Notes: generated by a model not told the origin, from the letters alone. 64,000 nt of DNA from Candidatus Avimuribaculum pullicola (GCA_018716295.1 DVKC01000018.1:62001-126000); one strand, 5' to 3'; shown: positions 35,331-44,806, counted from the first letter of the stretch. Program-made: numbers and translations.

Positions 35331-36140
35331 ATGAGAACATGTATGTTGGCACTGGTTATGTGCCTGTTGGGAGTTTTGCCTACTTGGGCTTCTATAAAGG
35401 ATGGTGATGCCGTGGTTAACGTCGGTTATTCTACTACGGTGGAAATAGGCGATGCTTATCAACGTACTTTGTCGAGGGCAACGGGGATAAATTACAGCTG
35501 GTCTTCATCGAACACGTCGCTGTTTACCATTTCGAGCAGGAACAAGAACCAGTGTACCATTAAGGGTGTGTCGGCCGGGAAAGGTCGGCTGAATTATTAT
35601 TGCAGCTATTTTTATGACGGTTTTTACCGCACGATGGATTTCTACTATGACATAACGGTCAAGTCGTCAACGGTGAGCGTGACAAATATCATATTGAATT
35701 ATACCGAAATAAATCTTGAAACTGGCGAAACCTGCCAGTTGGAAGCGACTGTTTACCCGCTCAATGCCACCAATAAAGATGTGTATTGGAGAACCGACTA
35801 TGCCGCTATTGCCACTGTGAGCAGCATGGGATTGGTGACTGCCCATAGCCGAGGGCTTGCCACGATAACCTGTTATGCCGACGACGGCAGCGGTTGCCGC
35901 AAGGCTTGCACGGTGATAGTCAAGGAAAAGAGTTCGGGTGTAGAGGCTGTTGACGCAAGCAGCGATGTGATGTTCCGCAAGGAGGGCAATTCATTGATAT
36001 TCGGCGAAGTGGTGAATGTGCAGGTGTATGACATTTCGGGACGAGTAGAATACTCGGGAATGACGCAGCGCATCGACAACCTGTCACGCGGCATTCACAT
36101 CGTCAAGTGGCGCGGTCGAGCTGCAAAAGTGGTAATTTGA
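35331..36140 (+). CDS. Secreted Ig-like (BIG2) domain protein with T9SS-like tail
   Basis: The ATG at 35331 gives 269 residues beginning with a signal peptide (MRTCMLALVMCLLGVLPTWA). A first beta-rich domain (about 25-115) is followed by a bacterial Ig-like group 2 domain (about 120-200: IILNYTEINLETGETCQLEATVYP). The end resembles a type IX secretion sorting domain (VQVYDISGRVEYSGM, then LSRGIHIVKWRGRAAKVVI). It is likely secreted or surface attached; the function is unknown. Upstream in-frame ATGs from 35190 would put the signal peptide 47 residues in and are rejected. Confidence 0.75.
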   Translation: MRTCMLALVMCLLGVLPTWASIKDGDAVVNVGYSTTVEIGDAYQRTLSRATGINYSWSSSNTSLFTISSRNKNQCTIKGVSAGKGRLNYYCSYFYDGFYRTMDFYYDITVKSSTVSVTNIILNYTEINLETGETCQLEATVYPLNATNKDVYWRTDYAAIATVSSMGLVTAHSRGLATITCYADDGSGCRKACTVIVKEKSSGVEAVDASSDVMFRKEGNSLIFGEVVNVQVYDISGRVEYSGMTQRIDNLSRGIHIVKWRGRAAKVVI

Positions 36141-36162
36141 GCCATTCCCTGTTTAAATAATC

Positions 36163-36217
36163 AGCGTGCCAATCGGAAAGAATGTTACACAATGGCGTTT
36201 TCTCTGATTGGCACGCT
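36163..36217 (+). terminator. Terminator after the Ig-like protein gene
   Basis: Perfect 12-bp arms AGCGTGCCAATC (36163-36174) and GATTGGCACGCT (36206-36217) follow the stop codon. The downstream T content is modest. Confidence 0.6.
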
Positions 36218-36330
36218 TGTGGTTGATGTTTATTAATATCGATTGCGTTAATATGCGTGTTTTCGGCGGTTTTTCCACGGATTTTGAGTAAGTTTGCATA
36301 ATGATTTGATAATAGCAAAATTGCGTGAAT

Positions 36331-39300
36331 ATGAAAATAGGAGCAATACTATTAAGCCTCGGTGTGGCGTTGCCTGTGCTTGCGGGCAATTACACGGGGT
36401 TGAAAACGTCATCGCCCGATGGCTACCGCTCGCGTGGCTTGATGATGTATGAAAATGAAAATTATATTGGGGCAATCGATCAGTTGTCGCACCTTTACAT
36501 GACCGAGGGTGGCGAAGTGTATGACGAGGATGCCGATTTCTACATAGCACTCAGCACATACGAGCATGGCGACTTCAATTGCATAGAGATGTTCAAGAAG
36601 TTTATCGCCGAGCATCCTGCTTCGATTAAGGTGGCATACGCCCATGCCAAGATTGGCGACTGCTATTTTCTCAATGGGCAGTATAAAGATGCCCTTGCCG
36701 AGTATGGCAAGATAGTGCCGTCGGCTTTCAACAACGATTATAAGCAGGATCTTACCTACCGCAGTGCTTATTGCCTGCTCAAGCTTGGCAAGCACGACCA
36801 GGCGCGCAAGTTGTTTACGAAATTGAGCTACACGTCGCGATACCGTCAGGCAGGATTGTTTTATGACGGTTACATAGCATACGCTGGCGGCGACTACGAA
36901 GAAGCTACCAAGAAGTTTTCACAGTTGCCCCCGTCGGGTGAGCTTGGACAAGCGTCGCGATACTACCAATGCCAGATACATTTTGCCAACGGCGATTACG
37001 ACAAGGTGATGTCCACGGGCAAGCAGTTGCTCAAGTCTGCCGGCGACAATGAGGAATATGCCGGCGAGATGAACCGCATAGTGGGCGAGAGCTATTATCA
37101 CAATGGCGACGACGACAAGGCTGGCGAATACTTGGCGCGATATATCGAGAATGTACAAGATGCCGACCCAGCCCGTTCATCGTGTTACATTATGGGTGTG
37201 CTGTACTATCGTAATGCCGAGTGGCAAGAGGCTATAGACTGTTTCGCTGGTGTTACCGACGTTGACGATGAGTTGGCGCAGAGTGCTTATCTTTATTTAG
37301 GACAGGCCTACATAAAGGTGGGCAACAAGAATGCTGCATCGATAGCATTTGAGAAAGCTCTTAACATGGACTATAACAGTTCGATACAGGAAACAGCATT
37401 TTATAATTACGCGATTTCGCAGAATGAGGGTGGACGCACACCGTTTAACCGCTCGATTGATGTGTTTGAAACATTCTTGAATCGTTTCCCCAACTCGCGC
37501 TATGCAAGCGATGTGGAAGATTATATGATTAACGCCTATACCACAAGCAACGACTACGAAAGGGCGTTGCAGAGCATAGGACGCATTGAACGACCATCTA
37601 AGAAAGTGCTTGCCGCCAAGCAGAATGTGTTGTTCCAATTGGGTGTGCAAGCGATTTCAAATGAAGATGTAGATGGCGCAGCCGAATACTTCGACCAAGC
37701 GCGAGCCGTGGGACGATATGACCAGCAAGTGGTGAATAATTGCAACCTGTGGCTCGCCGAGTGCCGTTATCGCGAGGGCAACTATGCTGCTTGTGAAAAG
37801 TTGTTGGGAACATATATAGCCAATGCGCCGAGTGCCGATGCTGCAAACATTGCGTTGGCGCAGTATAACCTCGGTTATGCACGTTTCCAGCAACGCAATT
37901 ATGGCGGTGCTCGCACGGCGTTCAACAAGGCTGCTGCCGACGGGGCATTGCAGTCTGACCTTCGTGCCGATGCATTGAACCGCATTGGCGATACATATTA
38001 TTATGCCCGCGACTATGAAACTGCCGAAAATTATTATGAGCGGGCATATACCGGCGATAACTCACGTGGCGACTACTCGGTTTACCAAAAGGCAATGATG
38101 CTGGGGTTGCAACGCGACTATAAGGGTAAGATTAACATGCTCGACCAGCTGTTGAGGCAATATTCGCAGTCTTCACTGTGCCCGTCGGCACTGTTGCAGA
38201 AGGCCGATGCATACGTCAACCTTGGCAACAACTCATCGGCTATCGACACGTATAAATTGCTTATATCGCAATATCCTGGTTCGGCCGATGCCCGAAAAGG
38301 GCTGTTGCAATTGGCAATAACCGAGCGCAATGCCGGCAGTGTGGAACGCGCCATAGATGCCTACAAGAACGCCATCAAGCTATATCCGACAAGTGAAGAA
38401 GCCGCCGTGGCTGCCGAAGACTTGAAACTGATTTATGCCGAAGCCGGGAAGCTCGATGAATATGTGGCATTTATCAAGACTGTGCCGAATGCTCCGCAAG
38501 TTGATGTCAATGACATTGACAGGCTGGAATATGAGGCTGCCGAAAATGCCTATCTTGAACATCAAGGCATCGCCAAGCTTGAGGCTTACGTGAAAGCGCG
38601 TCCGCAAGGTGCGTATGTGTCAAAGGCAAGGTATTACATAGCCATATCGCAGTATGAGGCAGGTGAGTATGACAAAGCTCTTGAGTCGATCAATGAAGTT
38701 GTTGCTACGGGTGCCGATGCCACTTATGCTGTTGACGCTTTGCGCATAAAAGGTGAAATATTGGTAAAGCAAAGCCGTGCCGACGAGGCTCTCGATGCTT
38801 ATATGCTCATGTCGCAAAAAGCTACCACCAAAGAAGAAACATTGAATGCCAACCTCGGTATCATGCGGGCTTCGCTCATGTTGAGCCGTTTTGCCGAGAT
38901 GCGCGATGCTGCCGACCGCCTGCTCAAGGCTGGCGGGTTGACTGCCGAGGAGGAGAAAGAAGCGCGGTATTGCCGGGCTACAGCCAATGTGAAACTTGGC
39001 AACGGGCGGGCTGCTGTGCAAGACCTGGAAACGCTTGCCCGCGATACTCGCAACGTATATGGAGCACAGGCAGCCTATGATCTTGCCGAATACTATTTCT
39101 CAGCTGGCGACAATGTGGCTGCCGAAGATGTGCTTAACCGCTTTATCGAGGCAGGGACGCCACACCAGTATTGGCTTGCCCGAGGTTTCATATTGCTTGC
39201 CGATGTTTATTACAAGCAAGGTAAAACATTCGAGGCTGTGCAATACTTGAAGAGCCTCAAGGAGAATTACCCAGGGTCGGAAGCCGATATTACCGAGATG

Positions 39301-39336
39301 ATCGACACTCGCTTGGAGAAATGGAATACAAAATAA
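36331..39336 (+). CDS. Large TPR-repeat protein
   Basis: This 1001-residue protein has a short signal peptide (IGAILLSLGVALPVLAG). The remainder is almost wholly tetratricopeptide repeats: repeated A-x-YxLG-x2-Y/F, A-LxxY-xP-S patterns such as AYAHAKIGDCYFLNGQYKDAL, ALNRIGDTYYYARDYETAENYY and AKIGDC. I count well over 15 units by eye. It is probably periplasmic and a scaffold for an envelope complex. It is followed after 23 nt by a barrel protein, so the two likely act together. The ATG at 36331 is chosen over a GTG at 36325. A TAAGTTTG box (36289-36296) may be the -7 element. Confidence 0.85.
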   Translation: MKIGAILLSLGVALPVLAGNYTGLKTSSPDGYRSRGLMMYENENYIGAIDQLSHLYMTEGGEVYDEDADFYIALSTYEHGDFNCIEMFKKFIAEHPASIKVAYAHAKIGDCYFLNGQYKDALAEYGKIVPSAFNNDYKQDLTYRSAYCLLKLGKHDQARKLFTKLSYTSRYRQAGLFYDGYIAYAGGDYEEATKKFSQLPPSGELGQASRYYQCQIHFANGDYDKVMSTGKQLLKSAGDNEEYAGEMNRIVGESYYHNGDDDKAGEYLARYIENVQDADPARSSCYIMGVLYYRNAEWQEAIDCFAGVTDVDDELAQSAYLYLGQAYIKVGNKNAASIAFEKALNMDYNSSIQETAFYNYAISQNEGGRTPFNRSIDVFETFLNRFPNSRYASDVEDYMINAYTTSNDYERALQSIGRIERPSKKVLAAKQNVLFQLGVQAISNEDVDGAAEYFDQARAVGRYDQQVVNNCNLWLAECRYREGNYAACEKLLGTYIANAPSADAANIALAQYNLGYARFQQRNYGGARTAFNKAAADGALQSDLRADALNRIGDTYYYARDYETAENYYERAYTGDNSRGDYSVYQKAMMLGLQRDYKGKINMLDQLLRQYSQSSLCPSALLQKADAYVNLGNNSSAIDTYKLLISQYPGSADARKGLLQLAITERNAGSVERAIDAYKNAIKLYPTSEEAAVAAEDLKLIYAEAGKLDEYVAFIKTVPNAPQVDVNDIDRLEYEAAENAYLEHQGIAKLEAYVKARPQGAYVSKARYYIAISQYEAGEYDKALESINEVVATGADATYAVDALRIKGEILVKQSRADEALDAYMLMSQKATTKEETLNANLGIMRASLMLSRFAEMRDAADRLLKAGGLTAEEEKEARYCRATANVKLGNGRAAVQDLETLARDTRNVYGAQAAYDLAEYYFSAGDNVAAEDVLNRFIEAGTPHQYWLARGFILLADVYYKQGKTFEAVQYLKSLKENYPGSEADITEMIDTRLEKWNTK

Positions 39337-39359
39337 AAAAACACTGTTGATACACTCAC

Positions 39360-41099
39360 ATGAAACGTCAATATATTTCCCTTTTGGTGGTCGCCTTGCT
39401 TGCTTGTAGTCCGTTGGCTGGGCAAGAGCAGGAATTGAACAAGGAAATCACTATCGACAGTCAATTCGTGCCTGTCGAGCAAAAAGCTTCTAAGTCAAAC
39501 CAGTTGCCCGATGTGTACCGCCCACAGTCGTCGTCCACAGCCGGGACGATTAGTTACAGCGACTGGGCCGTACCTGCCGATGTGCCGTCGTCGGTAGTTA
39601 CGTTGTCGCCATACGGCTACCAGACCTCGCGCGAATTCAGCACAAATCGTGGATATTTCGATTTTGGCATAGGTACACGCCTTGACATGATGGGCAGTGC
39701 CGGCTACCGTGTCATTGATTTCGACCGCACTAAGTTGGGTATTTGGTTGCAACACAATTCTACATGGACTGGGCATAACAAGTCGGTCAATTCGCCGTTT
39801 TCAATCGAGCAGCATTGGAACGACAATGTGCTTGGTATCGACTTCTCGCATCGTTTCGACAAAGGCACTTTGTCGGCCAACGCATATTACCATTATGACA
39901 ATTTCAATTATTTCGGGCGTGTTGTTGACAGGTGGCCTGGTGTAGATTCCACGCAGTCGGTCAATGAGTTCCGTATAGATGTCGGTTGGAGAGGCCCGTT
40001 CCATGAAGCCGAAGGGCTGAATTATTCGTTCAGGGTGATGTATAATTACTTCGGCTTTGGCAATGATGTTTTGAATCCCATTCAAGGTAACAGCGAAAAT
40101 CACCTGCGGGTGCAGTTTGGCGGCGAGTTTGCCAGCAGTGAATATTCACACATAGGGCTTGACCTTAAGTATGATTATATCAATTATAATATTCATCATT
40201 TCAATACACTTGAAGAAACCTCTTCGGTTGGTCATGAGAACATGGGGTTATTCAAGATAATGCCTTACTATGCCTATCGTAGTGGGCGCATGAGTATTAA
40301 GGCAGGTGTTCACCTTGATGTGTCGTTCAACGATGGGGCCGTGTTCCGTGTTGCACCACACTTTGAGTTCCGTTATGACTTGCTGCGCGGCTTGCAATTC
40401 TATGTCGAGGCCGATGGAGGCAAAATGGCAAATTCATTGAGCCGAATGTTTGCAGCCAATCGCTATATATCGCCGCAAATGCTTCCGGCCAACCCTTACA
40501 CCCCTCTTGATGTGCAAGGTGGCTTCAAGATTGGCCCGTTTGCCGGTTTCAATGCTACTGTTTATGGAGGTTGGGCAAAGGTGAAAGATACCATGATGCC
40601 CATGCTGAGTGTTGGACAGAACATTTCTACTGCCGAGGCGACGTATAATTGCAGCATGTCGAGGTATTTCACGCTCGATATGAAAGGGTGGCGAGCTGGA
40701 GGTGAACTGGCCTATGCGTTTCGCACGTTGGCCGATGCTTCGGTTTCGCTCGAATATTCTCCACAAGACAATGAGCAAGGTTACATATTTGGCGACGACC
40801 GTGCCGAATTGGTGCTGAATGCAATCGTTAAGTTCCATCCTATTAAGAAATTGACAGTAGGCATTGGGTATCAATTGCGGTCACGCCGCTCGTTGATGTT
40901 TACCGATGTCAATGGGATGTGGTACAAACAGGAGTTGCAAGATGTCAATAGCTTGAAATTGGGTGCCAATTATCGGTTGAACGACATTGTGGGCTTTTTT
41001 GTAGAACTCGACAACTTGCTCAACAAGCGTTGGGACACTCATTATGGAATGGGTACGCAGCCACTTGGTGTCATGGGTGGGGTGAGTCTGTTGTTATGA
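39360..41099 (+). CDS. Outer-membrane beta-barrel protein (plugless TonB-receptor-like)
   Basis: 579 residues with a signal peptide (LLVVALLACSPLAGQ). A short N-terminal region with PVEQKASKSNQLPDVYRP precedes a long run of amphipathic strands with alternating aromatics (YFDFGIGTRLDMMGSAGYRVIDF; LRGLQFYVEADGG). It ends with a TonB-receptor-like C-terminus (LGANYRLNDIVGFFVELDNLLNKRWDTHYG). No plug domain was seen. The TPR protein gene lies immediately upstream. The pair looks like an envelope assembly or secretion module, but substrate and role are unknown. Confidence 0.8.
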   Translation: MKRQYISLLVVALLACSPLAGQEQELNKEITIDSQFVPVEQKASKSNQLPDVYRPQSSSTAGTISYSDWAVPADVPSSVVTLSPYGYQTSREFSTNRGYFDFGIGTRLDMMGSAGYRVIDFDRTKLGIWLQHNSTWTGHNKSVNSPFSIEQHWNDNVLGIDFSHRFDKGTLSANAYYHYDNFNYFGRVVDRWPGVDSTQSVNEFRIDVGWRGPFHEAEGLNYSFRVMYNYFGFGNDVLNPIQGNSENHLRVQFGGEFASSEYSHIGLDLKYDYINYNIHHFNTLEETSSVGHENMGLFKIMPYYAYRSGRMSIKAGVHLDVSFNDGAVFRVAPHFEFRYDLLRGLQFYVEADGGKMANSLSRMFAANRYISPQMLPANPYTPLDVQGGFKIGPFAGFNATVYGGWAKVKDTMMPMLSVGQNISTAEATYNCSMSRYFTLDMKGWRAGGELAYAFRTLADASVSLEYSPQDNEQGYIFGDDRAELVLNAIVKFHPIKKLTVGIGYQLRSRRSLMFTDVNGMWYKQELQDVNSLKLGANYRLNDIVGFFVELDNLLNKRWDTHYGMGTQPLGVMGGVSLLL

Positions 41100-41125
41100 C
41101 GGTTATATCGCATATAGCATATTCC

Positions 41126-41174
41126 GAGCATGGTTTATGGGCGTTAGCATCATGGGCCATGCTCGATTTTTTTT
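41126..41174 (+). terminator. Terminator after the TPR/barrel operon
   Basis: GAGCATGG (41126-41133) pairs with CCATGCTC (41157-41164) and is followed by GATTTTTTTT. It is a strong intrinsic terminator. Confidence 0.8.
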
Positions 41175-41192
41175 GCAATTATTAATTTGGGA

Positions 41193-41226
41193 TTGGTCGC
41201 GTGTCAAAGCTTTTTTTATAAATTTG
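41193..41226 (+). promoter_or_regulatory. Candidate promoter of the SusE/F-like gene
   Basis: TTGG (41193-41196) and TAAATTTG (41219-41226) are separated by 22 nt. The -7 box is good and the -33 box is imperfect. The start codon is at 41332. Confidence 0.45.
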
Positions 41227-41331
41227 CGTAAACTTGGTATAAGGCTTCTGCGATTACAATCTGCTTTGTATATACAGGGCTAACCTATTGGCTAAATTCA
41301 CTTATCAATAACCTAATAAAATTTTTTGCGT

Positions 41332-42675
41332 ATGAAAAGAAGTATTACTTTGATTATTGCCGTGCTTCTCATGGCAATGTCGTTCCATGCTAAAGCCGAT
41401 TTGTATATAATCGGCGACGTTGAGGGTGCTGGCTGGAGTGCCAACCTCGGTGTGCCGATGTCGGAGGTTACTCCTGGCTTGTATGTGATAAATATCACAA
41501 TTAATGGCACGTTTGGTTTCGCAACTCAACTTGGAAGCGATGCCGATGACTGGGATGGACTTAATGCCAATCGTTATGGTGCCGAGTATGATGGTTATTA
41601 TTTGACAAGCGGTGAACAGGCATCTATTTATAAGAATGCTAACGCCTACAACGTGATCACTCCGGGTACGTATGAAGTTATAGTGGACTTGAACACCATG
41701 ATTGTGGTAGCTAATTCGACCGAACCATTGCCTGAAAGCCTTTATTTGTGCGGGGCTATCCCCGAATGTATGTGGGATCCCAGTCGGGGCATTGAAATGG
41801 AACAGGTGGAGTATGGTGTTTATACGGCTACCGCCACTGTAATTGGGACAGAGGGCGTTGACGGTGTGGGCAGCCTCGGTTATGTGACTTTCACTTCGCA
41901 GTTAGGTGCAGATGGAAGCGACTGGACTACATTCAACGCCCACCGTTATGGCCCGCAGAAATACAACCAAGTCATCATACCTGAATATCTATACGTATTG
42001 GCACGTAATGAGTGGTCGTTCGGCTTGTCGGGCGGCGAGTATGAAGTGACTGTCGATTTGAACATTGGCTCTGCCTCTTTCGTGCCGACAGGTGTCATCG
42101 ACTATGATTTCCCCGATGCAATATATTTCATTGGCGACATCGAGGGTGCTGGTTGGGCAACCGATTCTGGGATGGAAGTACAAGAAAGTGAAGATAATCC
42201 AGGTGAATATGTTACTGAAATTACTATTGCCGAGGGAGGTCTTTATTTCGGTTTTGTAGCCCAACTTACTGCCAATGCCGAAGATTGGGACGGATTGAAA
42301 ACCTACCGTTATGTACCTGCTACTGGCATTGGTGCAATGGAAGAGGATGTGATGATGCCTGTTGCGATGAATGGTGACATATCATTTTCGATTGCTCCGG
42401 GCACTTATACATGTACAGTGCAGTTGACATGCGTTGGTGGTGGTTGGATTACGCTTACCGATGCTCATACAGGTGTCAGCGACGTTGATGCCGAGGCTGC
42501 TGCCCGTGTAGTGGCTGGTGATGGCGAAATCCTGATTGTTGGTGATGCTGACGAAGTGAATGTTTACACGGCAAGCGGTATGCTCATTGCTTCGGACGTT
42601 GAAACAATCACTTGCCCAGCAGGTGTTTATATCGTGATAATCGACGGTAGGGCACACAAGGTGCTTGTAAAATAG
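41332..42675 (+). CDS. Secreted protein with three SusE/F-like domains and T9SS-like tail
   Basis: 447 residues with a signal peptide (LIIAVLLMAMSFHAKA). Three related domains follow at about 25-125, 130-250 and 255-375, each opening with a strand such as LYIIGDVEGAGW, LYLCGAIPECMW or IYFIGDIEGAGW. A shared FATQLGSDADDWDGLNANRYG-type block closes each one. This layout resembles starch-binding SusE/SusF domains. The C-terminus (VNVYTASGMLIAS, then GVYIVIIDGRAHKVLVK) matches type IX sorting tails. It is probably a surface protein; glycan binding is plausible, the ligand unknown. Confidence 0.75.
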   Translation: MKRSITLIIAVLLMAMSFHAKADLYIIGDVEGAGWSANLGVPMSEVTPGLYVINITINGTFGFATQLGSDADDWDGLNANRYGAEYDGYYLTSGEQASIYKNANAYNVITPGTYEVIVDLNTMIVVANSTEPLPESLYLCGAIPECMWDPSRGIEMEQVEYGVYTATATVIGTEGVDGVGSLGYVTFTSQLGADGSDWTTFNAHRYGPQKYNQVIIPEYLYVLARNEWSFGLSGGEYEVTVDLNIGSASFVPTGVIDYDFPDAIYFIGDIEGAGWATDSGMEVQESEDNPGEYVTEITIAEGGLYFGFVAQLTANAEDWDGLKTYRYVPATGIGAMEEDVMMPVAMNGDISFSIAPGTYTCTVQLTCVGGGWITLTDAHTGVSDVDAEAAARVVAGDGEILIVGDADEVNVYTASGMLIASDVETITCPAGVYIVIIDGRAHKVLVK

Positions 42676-42700
42676 CGCAAACGAACGCATAATCGCATAA

Positions 42701-42735
42701 AAAAAGAGGTTCGGTAATTCCGAGCCTCTTTTTTT
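42701..42735. terminator. Bidirectional terminator between convergent genes
   Basis: AAAAAGAGG-TCGG pairs with CCGA-CCTCTTTTTTT around a 5-nt loop, giving A and T runs on both sides. It serves the SusE/F-like gene and the opposite ferredoxin gene. Confidence 0.85.
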
Positions 42736-42754
42736 GTTAATCTTTAGGGTATGG

Positions 42755-43516
42755 TCAGGTGAAGTGGTAACGTCCTTTATTGCGAGTGATTGAGCCATAC
42801 TGGATAGCGCGGCGTGGGCAGCGATGTATGCAGCCGAGGCATAAGGCACAGTCGCCATGCCATTGTGGACGATGGTCGTTGCCGATGGTGATGTTGTGCA
42901 TGGGGCAATTGGTGGCACATGCTCCGCACCCATTGCATAATTCGGTGGTGGTGAAATGCTTGTCGCTCATCAAGTGGCGCACGAAAAATGGGCGAATGAT
43001 GCGTGATTTTATCCACTTGTATTTTCCCGTCACTACGTCAATCACGTGAGTGTGGTTGGCTATGGCATTGGCTACATGGTCGATGCGTTTCACGGCCTGT
43101 GCCTTTTTGTCAATTACCATTTGTGCCGGGTCGGTGTCAAAGCCTGGCAACAGGATGTAGTTGTTGGGCATTTGTATCGAAAAAGCGGCGACGAGGCCGA
43201 TATAGCCAAGTGCTTTGGCAAATATATCGGCCGCCAGCCCTACATCGTCGCCGCATGTCGTTGCCATATAGCAGTATGTCGTGTTTTTTTCGTAGCCGTC
43301 GATGTGCCAGCGGCTAACGAAGTCAAGTACCACTGGTGGCGGCCCCCAAGAGTAGGTGGGGAATACCCAACCGATGCTTTCGCCTGTGGCAAGGCTGTGC
43401 CTGAAATCATTGCGGGCTATGCATTCGGCTATATTGATAAGCCTGTCACCAAGCCGACGGGAAAGTTGTTCGGCCACCCATTGGCTGTTTCCAGTACCTG
43501 AGAACCAGTAAATCAT
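42755..43516 (-). CDS. EFR1-type flavodoxin/4Fe-4S ferredoxin fusion
   Basis: The 253-residue protein starts with a flavodoxin-like FMN loop (YWFSGTGNSQWVAEQL) and ends with two 4Fe-4S motifs, CNGCGACATNCP and CALCLGCIHRCP. This is the EFR1 family arrangement. It should carry electrons in the cytosol; the partners are not shown by the sequence. It is convergent with the SusE/F-like gene, and the DUF2027/Smr gene begins 17 nt upstream of it on the same strand, so the two may be co-transcribed. Confidence 0.88.
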   Translation of the reverse strand: MIYWFSGTGNSQWVAEQLSRRLGDRLINIAECIARNDFRHSLATGESIGWVFPTYSWGPPPVVLDFVSRWHIDGYEKNTTYCYMATTCGDDVGLAADIFAKALGYIGLVAAFSIQMPNNYILLPGFDTDPAQMVIDKKAQAVKRIDHVANAIANHTHVIDVVTGKYKWIKSRIIRPFFVRHLMSDKHFTTTELCNGCGACATNCPMHNITIGNDHRPQWHGDCALCLGCIHRCPRRAIQYGSITRNKGRYHFT

Positions 43517-43533
43517 ACTATTATGGCGTAGTG

Positions 43534-44589
43534 TTATTTCCTGAGTTTTACAAGGGTCGCACCGAATCCATATTCACGGAAACTGGCATCTTGAGCCTCG
43601 CAATGTGGATAATGCCGCTTCAGCTCATCGAGCAATGCCTTGCGCAGCACACCTTCGCCTTTGCCATGGATAAATACTACTCGTGCGCCGGGCGTGTTGA
43701 TGTTGGCATCCATTACTTCGCGGAACTTGTCGAGCTGCACTTCGAGCATGTCATGGTTTGACAGTCCGGCTGTTGAGTCGAGCAATTCATGAATGTGCAA
43801 GTCGCATTCGATGATACCGTTTTTTTCTTTGACGTGTTTCTGCACGGGCTTGTGTGTAGGACGGTCGGCGCGGCGTTTTTCTTGCATGGCGCGTTCCAGG
43901 TCGGCACTGTCTATTACCATTGTCCTTGCTGGCAGGTCGTTTCGCACAATGTCGAGAGCAATGACAGGAGTATCGAAGTATTCATTGTCGTGGAAGCAAT
44001 GCAACTTGTAGAATTTGGTAGTGTCGAGCCTGTGTTCCACTAATGCCGGGTTTTTGAGCTTGAACGGTTTGTCTTGCTTGAATGCAATATATTGCACAGC
44101 CACACGCGACATCGACGTGAGCCGCCGCGAGTCAAATTCCTCAAGTAGTACCTGTATATTCGGTTCAATTATTCCATGACTCCACGTAGTCCATTTGCCA
44201 TCGTCATCGCTGCGCGTCATGTAACTGTAATACAGGTAGTAGTTGCTGTCATTTACCAGATAGGCATAGAATGTGGTGGTGTTGAGGTGCTTGATTTCCT
44301 TTGGCTCGTAAGCCAGCGTGATGTTGAGCGTGTCGCCCTCCGCCGTTTCCTCGATTATTGGTTGTTGAGGCTTAGGCTTTGGTTCTTCTTTGCTTGGGGC
44401 TGGTATCGTAGGGCGGTCGTAAGCTGTCATGCGCGGTTTCTGTTCGTCAACCACCACGCATTCACGCAGTAGCACAGGCTGTTCAAACCCGTCCTCGTCC
44501 TCGACGTATGCCATGCCGTTCACTATCTTTGTAATGCGTCCTCCGCCAGTGGAATTGAGAAAACGCACTATATCATTAACCTTTGCCAT
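43534..44589 (-). CDS. DUF2027 and Smr-domain protein
   Basis: The ATG at 44589 (MAKVNDIVRFLN) gives 351 residues. An N-terminal small beta-barrel (VNDIVRFLNSTGGGRITKIVNGMAYVEDEDGFE) leads into a Pro-rich linker, a DUF2027-like middle region and a C-terminal Smr domain with its two marks, CDLHIHEL and HGKGEGVLRKAL. Smr domains of the MutS2 type nick DNA or RNA, acting at collided ribosomes or in recombination. The exact role in Bacteroidetes is unsettled. The longer frame from 44646 starts inside the promoter and is rejected. Confidence 0.88.
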   Translation of the reverse strand: MAKVNDIVRFLNSTGGGRITKIVNGMAYVEDEDGFEQPVLLRECVVVDEQKPRMTAYDRPTIPAPSKEEPKPKPQQPIIEETAEGDTLNITLAYEPKEIKHLNTTTFYAYLVNDSNYYLYYSYMTRSDDDGKWTTWSHGIIEPNIQVLLEEFDSRRLTSMSRVAVQYIAFKQDKPFKLKNPALVEHRLDTTKFYKLHCFHDNEYFDTPVIALDIVRNDLPARTMVIDSADLERAMQEKRRADRPTHKPVQKHVKEKNGIIECDLHIHELLDSTAGLSNHDMLEVQLDKFREVMDANINTPGARVVFIHGKGEGVLRKALLDELKRHYPHCEAQDASFREYGFGATLVKLRK

Positions 44590-44613
44590 AATCGTGTATA
44601 ACTGAATAAAGAA

Positions 44614-44646
44614 CAAAATTACAAAATTCCGCTGTATTTTGGGCAA
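44614..44646 (-). promoter_or_regulatory. Promoter of the Smr gene
   Basis: On the minus strand TTGC (44646-44643), a 21-nt spacer and TAATTTTG (44621-44614) form a near-consensus promoter with a leader of about 17-20 nt. It makes the GTACCTTTGC site at 44797 unnecessary for this gene. Confidence 0.55.
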
Positions 44647-44796
44647 GTTTAACTATCTTTGCGTAGGATAATCAAAAAACTTGTATCTGATTGAGTATCA
44701 GATTGGAATGAAGGAGTTGCGGATTTATGGTAACGATTTAGCGAAAGTGCAAGTGCACTGATATTCTGTGATTTACTTCGCCTCACAACTCTGTAT

Positions 44797-44806
44797 GCAA
44801 AGGTAC
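44797..44806 (-). other. CTnDOT-type attachment core; probable end of the conjugative element
   Basis: GTACCTTTGC (minus strand) fits GTANNTTTGC, the 10-bp core shared by CTnDOT and its chromosomal targets. It lies between chromosomal genes (to 44589) and transposon-type sequence, as expected for an integration junction. Because TACCTTTG also fits a -7 box, the match alone is not proof. The partner end lies outside the window. Confidence 0.5.
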
